From NCBI GenBank assembly GCA_020029455.1, contig JAIBJH010000131.1, positions 1 through 7,384 on the forward strand: DNA of 7,384 nt, given 5' to 3'. Below, one piece after another: positions 1 to 6,290 of this stretch; position 1 is the stretch's first letter, and the number at the start of each line of letters is the position of its first letter. This DNA is from Hyphomicrobiales bacterium. Lineage in GTDB: Bacteria; Pseudomonadota; Alphaproteobacteria; Rhizobiales; Aestuariivirgaceae. The notes below the pieces were generated by a model. That model did no database searches. It was not told the DNA's origin and saw only the letters and a list, made by a program, of their open reading frames with translations. The position numbers and the translations under genes were made by a program.

Positions 1-381
1 CTCACGCTGCGCCAGCCGTGCCAGGAGTGTGGGTTCAGAGGCTGTCAGGCGGACTACCGTGATTGCTGCGTCCGGTATCGCAGCAAGAATCCATCGCCGA
101 TCGAAATCAAGGTGCATCATGACACCTGACATGATCAAGCGGGTGTGCCCCAGAGTCTGGTATGTCGACCAGATCGCAGCCAGATTGATGCTGCTGACGT
201 CGGTCGTTCCAGGTCGAATTTTCTCGAGGACCCCCGAATCGGGGCGCGGGAACACCCGATCAAGCTCGTCTGTCTCGATGACCGCATGAGCGACTTGCGC
301 AGCAACGAGTTGTGCGCTCATTTCCCAGCACAACGTGGATTTGCCAATGCCAGCCGGGCCGGTGATCAACGTAATTTCCAT
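1..381 (-). CDS. P-loop nucleotide kinase-like protein, 3' end cut off by the window edge
   Basis: The minus strand from 381 reads 127 uninterrupted codons to the window edge, so the C-terminus is missing. The protein begins MEITLITGPAGIGKST, with a Walker A loop at residues 8-16 (GPAGIGKST). An acidic IETDEL segment follows at 35-40, as in shikimate-kinase-like and AAA_33-type small kinases, where it usually contacts substrate or magnesium. A hydrophobic strand with LIMSG (82-86) sits where Walker B is expected. The last visible stretch (109-127: VVRLTASEPTLLARLAQRE) looks like the lid region that such kinases use to close over ATP. The substrate cannot be told. The start at 381 is chosen because GGAG lies 5 nt upstream (387-390) and puts the P-loop at the usual N-terminal position. 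An in-frame ATG at 408 is possible but falls inside a repeat. The gene has the same orientation as phoB but is separated by 274 bases and a hairpin, so it is probably a separate unit. Family confidence is good; function is unknown. Confidence 0.8.
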   Translation of the reverse strand, partial: MEITLITGPAGIGKSTLCWEMSAQLVAAQVAHAVIETDELDRVFPRPDSGVLEKIRPGTTDVSSINLAAIWSTYQTLGHTRLIMSGVMMHLDFDRRWILAAIPDAAITVVRLTASEPTLLARLAQRE

Positions 382-404
382 GCCATCTCCATCGGTCCAA
401 TATT

Positions 405-505
405 GCATGATCCCAAAAAAGTTGTAGACTTTTGGGATCAGATCATGCGTTGAAATAAAGACTTAGAGCGGGATGACAACTCGATTATGATCCATTCCGT
501 TCTAA
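405..505. repeat. Composite palindromic intergenic repeat, degenerate rhizobial type
   Basis: Two inverted repeats stand side by side. The first has perfect 11-bp arms TGATCCCAAAA (408-418) and TTTTGGGATCA (430-440) around an 11-nt loop; its outer end recurs as GATCATGC (441-448), so the pairing can extend with a bulge. The second has arms TTAGAGCGGGATG (463-475) and CATTCCGTTCTAA (493-505), matching at 11 of 13 positions, with the two mismatches able to form G-U pairs on one strand, around a 17-nt loop. The order GCATGATCCC.AAAA ... GATCATGCG ... TAGAGCGGGATG ... TTCTAA resembles an intergenic repeat I recall as very common in Hyphomicrobiales genomes. That identification is from memory and not verified. 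The element sits directly upstream of the kinase start. Confidence 0.7.
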
Positions 506-620
506 ATCAGAGGCCACCCCATGCATGCACTGGAAGCATTCAATTGGGCGAACTATAGAGGGCCATAGCGTAGATGTAGTTCTCATCGCTATCCCGCACG
601 GCCCGCTATTCGCCTTCGCT

Positions 621-641
621 GATTTTGGCGAAGCCAAAATC
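621..641 (-). terminator. Candidate terminator hairpin after phoB
   Basis: A perfect 9-bp inverted repeat, GATTTTGGC / GCCAAAATC, with a 3-nt loop begins 14 nt after the phoB stop codon. Flanking bases may add two pairs with a bulge. On the minus strand the 3' side continues AGCGAAGG rather than a run of T, so it is not a canonical intrinsic terminator. It may instead protect the 3' end of the phoB message or mark a Rho-dependent end. The rest of 506-620 shows no convincing gene, RNA or promoter. Confidence 0.45.
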
Positions 642-655
642 TAGCTTCGACGTTA

Positions 656-1351
656 TCACCGCCCGAAGCGCTCGTCGAAGGCATAGCCGCTGGTGCGGAC
701 GGTGCGAATGGGGTCCTGTTCCTTGCCACGTGACAGGTTTTTGCGCAGGCGCCCAACATGGACATCGACGGTGCGTTCATCGACATCTGCTTCGTTGCCC
801 CAGACGCGGTCGAGAAGCTGGGCCCGGCTGAAGACCCGCCCCGGCTGCTGCATCAAATATTCCAGCAGGCGGAATTCGGTGGGCGAGAGCGTCACATCGC
901 GGCTTCCCCGCAACACACGCTTCTTGGCGCGATCCAGCTTGATGTCGCCCTGCTCCAGTTCCTCGGCGACCGACTCGGGCTTTACCCGGCGCAAAATCGT
1001 GCGGATGCGGGCCATGACTTCCGGCACGGAGAAGGGCTTGACGATGTAATCGTCGGCGCCGGTGGCAAGGCCGCGCACACGCTCTGCTTCCTCGCCGCGG
1101 GCCGTCAGCATGATGATGGGCAAGCCTTGGGTTTCCGGCCTGGCGCGGATCAGCTTGCACACCTCGATGCCCGACAGTCCCGGCAGCATCCAATCCAGCA
1201 GGACAAGGTCCGGCATTTCATCGTTGAGGGCGCCATGAACTTCCTCGCCCGTTTCAACCACACGGCTGCGGAAACCCTCGGCCTTCAAATTATAGGCGAG
1301 CAGCTGGTGGATCGCCGCTTCGTCTTCAACAATGAGAATGGATGCGCTCAT
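656..1351 (-). CDS. phoB: Phosphate regulon response regulator PhoB
   Basis: A 231-residue OmpR/PhoB-class regulator, the usual length for PhoB. The receiver domain (about 3-120) has the acidic pair E9/D10, phospho-acceptor D53 in LLDWMLPG, switch residues T83 and Y102, and the invariant K105 in VKPF. The winged-helix DNA-binding domain (about 130-229) has a recognition helix near 191-205 (DERTVDVHVGRLRKN), very like PhoB of enteric bacteria. Phosphorylated by PhoR under phosphate starvation, it should bind Pho boxes, including the one upstream of pstS here. The ATG lies 7 bases after the phoU stop with only a weak ribosome binding site (GAG at about 9 nt), which suggests translation coupled to phoU. 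The gene ends with tandem in-frame stops TGA TAA. It is the last gene of the cluster, so it should be autoregulated through the pst promoter. The assignment as PhoB rather than a paralogue is firm because of its position after phoU. Confidence 0.97.
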   Translation of the reverse strand: MSASILIVEDEAAIHQLLAYNLKAEGFRSRVVETGEEVHGALNDEMPDLVLLDWMLPGLSGIEVCKLIRARPETQGLPIIMLTARGEEAERVRGLATGADDYIVKPFSVPEVMARIRTILRRVKPESVAEELEQGDIKLDRAKKRVLRGSRDVTLSPTEFRLLEYLMQQPGRVFSRAQLLDRVWGNEADVDERTVDVHVGRLRKNLSRGKEQDPIRTVRTSGYAFDERFGR

Positions 1352-1358
1352 GCCAGGC

Positions 1359-2075
1359 TCAATCGTTGTTTACCGCCGAGAAGGGCGTTATCGAAGTCTT
1401 GTCCTTCTTGGGGCGCTGTTCCTTCAGGATTTCACCGTTGACAAGATAATAGATGTTTTCGGCGATATTTGTGGCGTGATCGCCGATGCGCTCGATGTTC
1501 TTGGCGGCGAAGAGGAGATGAGTGCAGGCGCCGATCATGCGCGGGTCCTCCATCATATAGGTGAGAAGCTCGCGGAAGATCGAGTTATAGAGGGCGTCAA
1601 TGTCTTCATCATGGCGCCAGACTTCCAGTGCCTTCGCATCGTCGGTTGCGGCGAAAGCATCGAGTACCAGTTTCACCTGGGCCTGTGACAGTTCGCCCAT
1701 GCGCTCGAGACCCTTGGTGAGGCGGCGGGGGATGTTGTCGTAGATGGCGTGAGAACGCTTGGCGATGTTCTTGGCGAGGTCGCCAATGCGTTCGAGATCA
1801 GAGGCAATGCGGATCGCCACCATGATGACGCGCAAATCGCGGGCCATGGGCTGGCGTTTGGCGATTGTAAGGATGGCCTTCTCTTCCACCGCCACTTCCA
1901 TGGCGTCGAGCTTTTCATCGGCCTGGATCACCCGGTCGGCGAGCTTGGTGTCGCGCCGCGACAGAGCTTCGATGCTCCGCGATAATTGCTCTTCGGCAAG
2001 GCCCCCCATCTGCGCGAGCATGGTGGTGAGGCTTGCAAGATCGTCATCATAGGCTTTGACAATATGTTCGGACAT
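1359..2075 (-). CDS. phoU: Phosphate signalling complex protein PhoU
   Basis: A 238-residue, almost wholly helical protein with the two repeated PhoU helical bundles. Each half carries the family's metal-binding signature: DLERIGDLAKNIA at 93-105 and NIERIGDHATNIAE at 193-206. PhoU is a cytoplasmic or membrane-peripheral adaptor that connects the PstSCAB transporter to PhoR and keeps the kinase in its inhibiting state when phosphate is plentiful. In other bacteria its loss commonly gives constitutive Pho expression and phosphate or polyphosphate overload. The start ATG follows the pstB stop by 10 bases, and the stop merges with the ribosome binding site (TGAGGAGA), so the two genes are translated in close succession. 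The last 25 or so residues are polar and lysine-rich (EQRPKKDKTS), probably a disordered tail. Nothing is missing. Confidence 0.97.
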   Translation of the reverse strand: MSEHIVKAYDDDLASLTTMLAQMGGLAEEQLSRSIEALSRRDTKLADRVIQADEKLDAMEVAVEEKAILTIAKRQPMARDLRVIMVAIRIASDLERIGDLAKNIAKRSHAIYDNIPRRLTKGLERMGELSQAQVKLVLDAFAATDDAKALEVWRHDEDIDALYNSIFRELLTYMMEDPRMIGACTHLLFAAKNIERIGDHATNIAENIYYLVNGEILKEQRPKKDKTSITPFSAVNND

Positions 2076-2085
2076 TCTGTTCTCC

Positions 2086-2904
2086 TCAGCCGAAGCGGCC
2101 CGTGATGTAGTCCTGCGTGCGCTTGTCCTGGGGCTTGGTGAACATCACGTCCGTGTCTCCAACTTCCACCAGCACGCCCAGATGGAAGAAGGCGGTGAGA
2201 TCGGAAACGCGCGCCGCCTGCTGCATGGAGTGCGTGACAATCACGATGCAGAAATTTTCCTTGAGTTCGTGGATCAGTTCCTCGATCCGCGCCGTGGCGA
2301 TGGGATCAAGAGCCGAGCAGGGCTCGTCCATGAGGATTACTTCCGGGTTCACGGCAATCGCCCTGGCGATGCAGAGGCGTTGCTGCTGTCCGCCGGAAAG
2401 GCCGGTGCCCGGCTGGGTAAGGCGATCCTTCACTTCCTCGAAGAGGCCGGCCTTCTTCAGGCTCTCGACGACGATGCGCTCCATGTCCTGCTTGTCCCGG
2501 GCGAGGCCATGGATGCGCGGGCCATAGGCGACGTTTTCAAAGATCGTCTTGGGGAAAGGATTGGGCTTCTGGAACACCATGCCGATGCGGGCGCGCAGCT
2601 CCACCACATCGAGATTGCGGGCGTAGATATCCTCGCCGTCGAGGGTGATCTTTCCGGTCACCTTGCAGCCCGGAATGGTGTCGTTCATGCGGTTGATGGA
2701 GCGCAGGAAGGTGGACTTGCCGCAACCGGAGGGACCGATAAAGGCGGAGACTGCCCGGTCCGGAATGCTGATCGAGAGATTTTTGATGGCCTGCTTGTCG
2801 CCATAATGCACATCGACAGCGCTGGCGATGATCTTGGCTTCGCGCGCCGCCGCGATCTTCGGAATTGCCGGCGTCATTATGGTCTGGAAACTCATGTCAT
2901 TCAT
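2086..2904 (-). CDS. pstB: Phosphate ABC transporter ATP-binding protein PstB
   Basis: A 272-residue ABC ATPase that powers phosphate import through PstC/PstA at the inner face of the cytoplasmic membrane. All catalytic motifs are intact: Walker A GPSGCGKST (57-65), Q-loop Q112 in VFQKPNPFP (a hallmark of the PstB family), signature LSGGQ (169-173), Walker B VILMDE (189-194) with catalytic E194, D-loop SALD (197-200) and switch H225 in VTHS. The start at 2904 lies 3 bases after the pstA stop, and an alternative ATG at 2895 would remove three residues. The first 20 or so residues form a short extension ahead of the ABC core that is not needed for function. Close packing between pstA and phoU indicates a single transcript. 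Confidence 0.98.
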   Translation of the reverse strand: MNDMSFQTIMTPAIPKIAAAREAKIIASAVDVHYGDKQAIKNLSISIPDRAVSAFIGPSGCGKSTFLRSINRMNDTIPGCKVTGKITLDGEDIYARNLDVVELRARIGMVFQKPNPFPKTIFENVAYGPRIHGLARDKQDMERIVVESLKKAGLFEEVKDRLTQPGTGLSGGQQQRLCIARAIAVNPEVILMDEPCSALDPIATARIEELIHELKENFCIVIVTHSMQQAARVSDLTAFFHLGVLVEVGDTDVMFTKPQDKRTQDYITGRFG

Positions 2905-2907
2905 AGC

Positions 2908-4131
2908 TTACCACCGGCGTTCAAACTTGTTGCGCAGATAAATGGCCACGGCATTGATGCAGAAAAGCAGCACCAGCAGCACCAGAATGGCGGCGGCGGT
3001 GCGCGACTTGAAGGCGGCTTCCGGCAGGTCGGACCAGAGGAAGACCTGAACGGGAAGGACGGTTGCCGCGTCGGTGAAGCCGTGGGGAACATCGACGATG
3101 AAGGCGATCATGCCGATCATCAGGAGAGGTGCTGTTTCTCCAAGAGCGCGGGCAACGCCCAGGATGGTGCCAGTCAAGATGCCGGGGACTGCGAGCGGCA
3201 GCACATGATGAAACACCGCCTGCATGTGCGAGGCGCCGACACCTAAGGCCGCTTCCTTGATGGAAGGCGGAACGGAGCGGATGGCAGCTCTAGAGGCGAT
3301 GATGATGGTGGGTAAGACAAGCAAAGCCAGCACCAAGCCACCCACAAGGGCGGTTGAGCGCGGCAGGCCAAAGCCGTTGAGGAAGACGGCAAGCCCCAAC
3401 AGGCCGAAGATGATCGAGGGCACGGCAGCGAGATTGTTGATGTTGACCTCGATGAGATCGGTCATCCTGTTCTTCGGTGCAAACTCCTCAAGGTAGAGAG
3501 CTGCGGCGACACCAAGGGGCAGGGCAAACATCAAGGTGACGCAGATCACCAGGATAGAGCCAATGAGCGCGCCCTTGATACCGGCGCTTTCAGGTTCGCG
3601 GGAATCTCCTTGCGTGAAAAAGGACCAGGCAAAGCCGTGCTGTATGAAACCCTTGTCCTTGAGCGCGGCAAGCCAGGCCGCCTGCTTTTCATCAAGCTGT
3701 GCATCGGTGAATCCCTTGAGATGGAGGTCGGCACCGGATGAGAGCGATATGGGAACTGCTATGGTCTTGCCGATGAGGGAGGGATCGCTCGCCACCTGTT
3801 CCTGCAGACCGTCTGCGGCGCGGGCTGAAAGAAGCGCATTGAGCTTCTTCTTGTCGCCACGTGATTGCACATCCGGAAATTCCTTGGCCAGGGTCTCCTT
3901 CAGCAGCGCCGGAAAATCACCTGCGGCGGGATTGGAAGCATCAACCTTCGTGGCATCGATTGTGACCGGCAGCACGAGCTGGTTCACCGTGAAGGCGGGA
4001 AGTGCCTTGACGACGATATCAAGGATCAGGATGGCCAGGAAAATTACCGTCACGGCGATGGCCGCGAGACCATAGTATTTGAAGCGCCGCTCGGCGCTGC
4101 GTCTCTTGGCTGTGAGGTCGGAGCTATTCAT
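2908..4131 (-). CDS. pstA: Phosphate ABC transporter permease PstA with N-terminal periplasmic extension
   Basis: An inner-membrane subunit that pairs with PstC to form the phosphate channel. The start is the ATG at 4131, which overlaps the last 8 nt of pstC (ATGAATAG) and has GGAAG just upstream. The reading frame stays open to 4302, but that upstream part is only pstC read in another frame. The product is 407 residues, well over the roughly 300 of enteric PstA. A first membrane helix (about 19-41) is followed by about 140 mostly hydrophilic residues (42-182), probably periplasmic. The permease domain starts near 185 and ends at 407, with an EAA-type coupling loop near 293-317 (EAALGVGASHMQAVFHHVLPLAVPG) that should contact PstB. 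The extension fits the DUF3333 type seen in alphaproteobacterial PstA proteins; that match is from memory. Its role is not known to me. The stop is 3 bases before pstB. Confidence 0.96.
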   Translation of the reverse strand: MNSSDLTAKRRSAERRFKYYGLAAIAVTVIFLAILILDIVVKALPAFTVNQLVLPVTIDATKVDASNPAAGDFPALLKETLAKEFPDVQSRGDKKKLNALLSARAADGLQEQVASDPSLIGKTIAVPISLSSGADLHLKGFTDAQLDEKQAAWLAALKDKGFIQHGFAWSFFTQGDSREPESAGIKGALIGSILVICVTLMFALPLGVAAALYLEEFAPKNRMTDLIEVNINNLAAVPSIIFGLLGLAVFLNGFGLPRSTALVGGLVLALLVLPTIIIASRAAIRSVPPSIKEAALGVGASHMQAVFHHVLPLAVPGILTGTILGVARALGETAPLLMIGMIAFIVDVPHGFTDAATVLPVQVFLWSDLPEAAFKSRTAAAILVLLVLLFCINAVAIYLRNKFERRW

Positions 4132-5053
4132 AGGCTTCCCGGTATTTGCGAACGACGCGCAGAGCCACGACATTGAGGGCAAGTGTGATGATGAAGAGGA
4201 TGAGCCCCAGGGCAAAGGCAGACAGCGTCTTGGCGGAATCGAATTCCTGATCGCCCACCAAGAGCGCGGCGATCTGCACCGTGACAGTGGTGACGGCAGC
4301 AAGGGGATTGAAAGTCAGGTTGGCGGCAAGGCCCGCCGCCATGACAACGATCATGGTTTCGCCGATGGCGCGCGAAGTGGCGAGAATGAAGGCCGATACT
4401 ATGCCCGGCAAGGCTGCAGGCAGCACTACCTTCTTGATGGTTTCCGATTGCGTGGCTCCAAGTGCGTAAGAACCATCGCGCAAGGACTGCGGCACGGCAT
4501 TGATGATGTCATCGGAGAGAGAAGAAATGAGGGGCACAATCATCATGCCCATGACAAGGCCCGCGGCGAGGGCCGATTCAGAGGCAACGGACAAACCAAA
4601 CGCTTCGCCTGCGCGGCGGATGAAGGGTGCCACGGTGAGGGCGGCAAAGAAGCCAAGGACCACGGTTGGAATGCCGGCCAGCAATTCAAGCACCGGCTTG
4701 ATGATGCGGCGGGCCTTGAGATTGGCATATTCGGCAAGATAGACAGCGGACAAAAGCCCGAGGGGGCCAGCGACAAGAATTGCTATCAAAGTAATCAGCA
4801 AGGTGCCGCCGAGAAGCGGAATGATGCCGAAGGCTCCGGGTTCTGCGGTCGGAGCCCATTCGGTGCCGAAGAGGAATTTCCAGACCGGCACTTCCGAAAA
4901 GAAGCGCAGGCTCTCGTAGACGACCGAAAGCACGATACCGATGGTGGTCAAGACCGCCACCCCAGAGGCGCAGGCCAAGAGCACAAGCACCACCGCTTCG
5001 ATCTGGCGGCGAAGCTTGCGGTTAGGCCTGGACAGGGTCAGCGTGGCGCTCAT
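4124..5053 (-). CDS. pstC: Phosphate ABC transporter permease PstC
   Basis: A 309-residue inner-membrane permease, close to the usual PstC length. A cytoplasmic basic N-terminus (SRPNRKLRRQ) leads into the first membrane helix at about 18-46. The PstC-typical segment GTEWAPTAEPGAFGIIPLLGGT (63-84) precedes the main permease domain, which has several hydrophobic helices and an EAA-type coupling loop near 193-217 (DGSYALGATQSETIKKVVLPAALPG) for PstB. The ATG at 5053 is secure because an in-frame TAG lies only two codons upstream, so no longer N-terminus is possible. The ribosome binding site is weak (GGTAG). Together with the 96-base gap and hairpin after pstS, this suggests lower output than pstS. 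The 3' end overlaps pstA by 8 nt, indicating translational coupling of the two channel subunits. Confidence 0.97.
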   Translation of the reverse strand: MSATLTLSRPNRKLRRQIEAVVLVLLACASGVAVLTTIGIVLSVVYESLRFFSEVPVWKFLFGTEWAPTAEPGAFGIIPLLGGTLLITLIAILVAGPLGLLSAVYLAEYANLKARRIIKPVLELLAGIPTVVLGFFAALTVAPFIRRAGEAFGLSVASESALAAGLVMGMMIVPLISSLSDDIINAVPQSLRDGSYALGATQSETIKKVVLPAALPGIVSAFILATSRAIGETMIVVMAAGLAANLTFNPLAAVTTVTVQIAALLVGDQEFDSAKTLSAFALGLILFIITLALNVVALRVVRKYREAYE

Positions 5054-5096
5054 GTGCTACCAAATCACTCAATCAAAATGTTGGTCAGGAACAGTT

Positions 5097-5138
5097 TTCA
5101 GGGGCGGCTCTGGTACATCCGCAGAAACCACCCCTGAA
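5097..5138 (-). promoter_or_regulatory. Stable stem-loop between pstS and pstC
   Basis: On the minus strand TTCAGGGGTGGTTT (5138-5125) can pair with GAGCCGCCCCTGAA (5110-5097). This gives a 14-bp stem with no bulge, in which eight outer pairs are perfect and three of the inner ones are G-U, around a 14-nt loop. It starts 11 nt after the pstS stop. No T-run follows, so a full intrinsic terminator is unlikely. Such hairpins after binding-protein genes commonly protect the upstream message from 3' exonucleases or cause partial termination, giving excess binding protein. That role is inferred here. Confidence 0.6.
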
Positions 5139-5149
5139 CACCACAGACG

Positions 5150-6199
5150 TTACATTACCTTGTCTGCGGTCAGCGTAGACATCTCCTTGACGACGGCGGC
5201 GCTGGAGGCAGCCTGGTCGGCAGGAAGCGGGATCAGGCCCTTGTCGGCCAGATAGCCATCATCACCCATGGCTTTCGCCGAGGTGTATTCGCCGAGGAAC
5301 TCGGTCATGCCGGGCACCTGGCCCACATGCTGCTTCTTCACATAGATGAAGAGCGGGCGGGCGACCTTGTATTCACCGCTGGAGACGGTTTCAAAGGATG
5401 GCGCCATGCCTTCAACCTTGGCGCCCTTGATCTTGCCTTCATTGGCTTCGAGGAAAGAAAAGCCGAAGACGCCAAAGGCCTGCGGGTTGGCCTCGAGCTT
5501 CTGGACGATCAGGTTGTCATTCTCGCCGGCTTCCACATAGGCGCCGTCGGTGCGGATGGTCTTCCACACGGTTTCGAAGGCCTTGGCATCCGCCTTCTTC
5601 AAGGCAGCGAGGCTTTCAAATTTCTCGGCACCCTTTTCCATCACCAGTTCGGCAAAGGAGTCACGCGTGCCGGATGTCGGAGGAGGACCGAGGACTTCAA
5701 TCTTTTCGGCGGGAAGCGAAGGATCGATCTCGTTCCACATCTTGTAGGGATTGTCGATGAGCTTGCCGTCCTTGTCGGGGATCTGCTTGGCAAGCGCCAT
5801 GAAGACCTGCTGCTTGGTGAAGCTCGCATCGGGGCCTGATGCCGAGTTGGCGATGGTGAGGCCGTCAAAGCCGACCTTGATCTCGACAATGTCGGTAACG
5901 CCATTCTTCTGGCAGGCTTCGAATTCGGATTTCTTGATGGCGCGAGAGGCATTGGTGATGTCCGGGTGCTCGTCGCCAACGCCGGCGCAGAACAGCTTGA
6001 AGCCGCCGCCGGTGCCGGTCGATTCAACCACCGGCGTCTTCATACCGGAAGCCTTGCCGAAGCTTTCGGCAACGGCAGTGGTGAAGGGATAAACCGTCGA
6101 TGATCCGACAATGCGGATCTGGTCGCGCGCCAGGGCGGGCGTGGCGGCAAGGGCGCTCAGCGATACTGCGGCCGCAAGGCCAAGAATGATGCGTGTCAT
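5150..6199 (-). CDS. pstS: Periplasmic phosphate-binding protein PstS
   Basis: A 349-residue exported protein that captures phosphate and delivers it to PstC/PstA. A signal peptide is clear: basic MTR, a hydrophobic core at 4-19, and a likely cleavage after ALA at 22-24. No lipobox cysteine is present, so the mature protein should be soluble in the periplasm. Phosphate-site motifs are all visible: GSSTVYPF (32-39), STGTGGG (60-66), ASRAIK (84-89) and TSGTRD (175-180). Two cysteines, C71 and C96, lie either side of the ASRAIK segment and might form a disulfide after export. The start is supported by a perfect AGGAGG 8 nt upstream. The gene stands behind a Pho box and is the first transporter gene, so it should be strongly induced when phosphate runs out. 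It is followed by a hairpin before pstC. Confidence 0.98.
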   Translation of the reverse strand: MTRIILGLAAAVSLSALAATPALARDQIRIVGSSTVYPFTTAVAESFGKASGMKTPVVESTGTGGGFKLFCAGVGDEHPDITNASRAIKKSEFEACQKNGVTDIVEIKVGFDGLTIANSASGPDASFTKQQVFMALAKQIPDKDGKLIDNPYKMWNEIDPSLPAEKIEVLGPPPTSGTRDSFAELVMEKGAEKFESLAALKKADAKAFETVWKTIRTDGAYVEAGENDNLIVQKLEANPQAFGVFGFSFLEANEGKIKGAKVEGMAPSFETVSSGEYKVARPLFIYVKKQHVGQVPGMTEFLGEYTSAKAMGDDGYLADKGLIPLPADQAASSAAVVKEMSTLTADKVM

Positions 6200-6207
6200 G
6201 TTTCAAA

Positions 6208-6223
6208 CCTCCTGTTTGACAGG
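6208..6223 (-). promoter_or_regulatory. pstS ribosome binding site overlapped by a small hairpin
   Basis: AGGAGG (6213-6208) sits 8 nt before the pstS ATG and is the strongest Shine-Dalgarno sequence in the window. A 5-bp inverted repeat CCTGT/ACAGG with a 3-nt loop (6223-6211) overlaps its first three bases, so weak masking of the site is possible. The segment also contains CTGTCAA, similar to half a Pho box, but it has no partner half-site. Confidence 0.6.
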
Positions 6224-6240
6224 CAGCCGAATAGGCCCGC

Positions 6241-6257
6241 CGCATGATCTCCATGCG
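6241..6257. repeat. Short palindrome in the pstS leader
   Basis: A perfect 6-bp inverted repeat CGCATG / CATGCG with a 5-nt spacer lies between the Pho box and the pstS ribosome binding site. It begins about 9 bases after the 18-bp Pho box, roughly where a -10 element or start of transcription would be expected. It may be a leader hairpin or a binding site for another regulator, or chance. Confidence 0.4.
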
Positions 6258-6265
6258 ACATCTGG

Positions 6266-6283
6266 ATCACAGTTTGATGACAA
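6266..6283 (-). promoter_or_regulatory. Pho box (PhoB binding site) upstream of pstS
   Basis: On the minus strand the 18 bases read TTGTCATCAAACTGTGAT, two direct heptamers TTGTCAT and CTGTGAT separated by four mostly A bases. This is close to the classical Pho box CTGTCAT-N4-CTGTCAT, with one change in each heptamer. A weaker third heptamer, ATGTCGC (6261-6255), continues the 11-bp spacing. The site is 67 bases upstream of the pstS ATG and starts 8 bases after the phoR stop. It therefore predicts a PhoB-activated promoter for pstSCAB-phoU-phoB separate from any phoR promoter. No convincing -10 hexamer is visible; CATGGA about 10 bases downstream is the best placed. Confidence 0.75.
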
Positions 6284-6290
6284 CTCAACC

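Noticed and set aside
29..453. Plus-strand open frames opposite the kinase gene
   Set aside because: The minus strand here encodes a clear Walker A kinase; the plus-strand products show no motif.
462..479. Pho-box-like TTGTCAT on the minus strand upstream of the kinase gene
   Set aside because: The first heptamer matches, but the second half (CTCTAAG) does not, and the sequence is explained by the arm of the palindromic repeat.
484..489. CATAAT as a possible -10 element for the kinase gene
   Set aside because: No acceptable -35 hexamer lies 16-18 bases upstream, and it falls in the loop of the palindromic repeat.
2056..3246. Long plus-strand open frame of 396 codons opposite pstB and pstA
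   Set aside because: It is antisense to two genes with intact family motifs, and its translation is rich in H, G, D and A with no recognisable domain, as expected from the complementary strand of GC-rich coding sequence.
4132..4302. Upstream extension of the pstA reading frame (57 codons before the ATG at 4131)
   Set aside because: It lies wholly within pstC in another frame, has low-complexity serine and proline content, and the ATG at 4131 has a good ribosome binding site and gives a sensible N-terminus before the first membrane helix.
4079..5137. Long plus-strand open frame of 352 codons opposite pstC
   Set aside because: It is antisense to pstC, hydrophilic and without a domain, a shadow of codon bias on the real strand.
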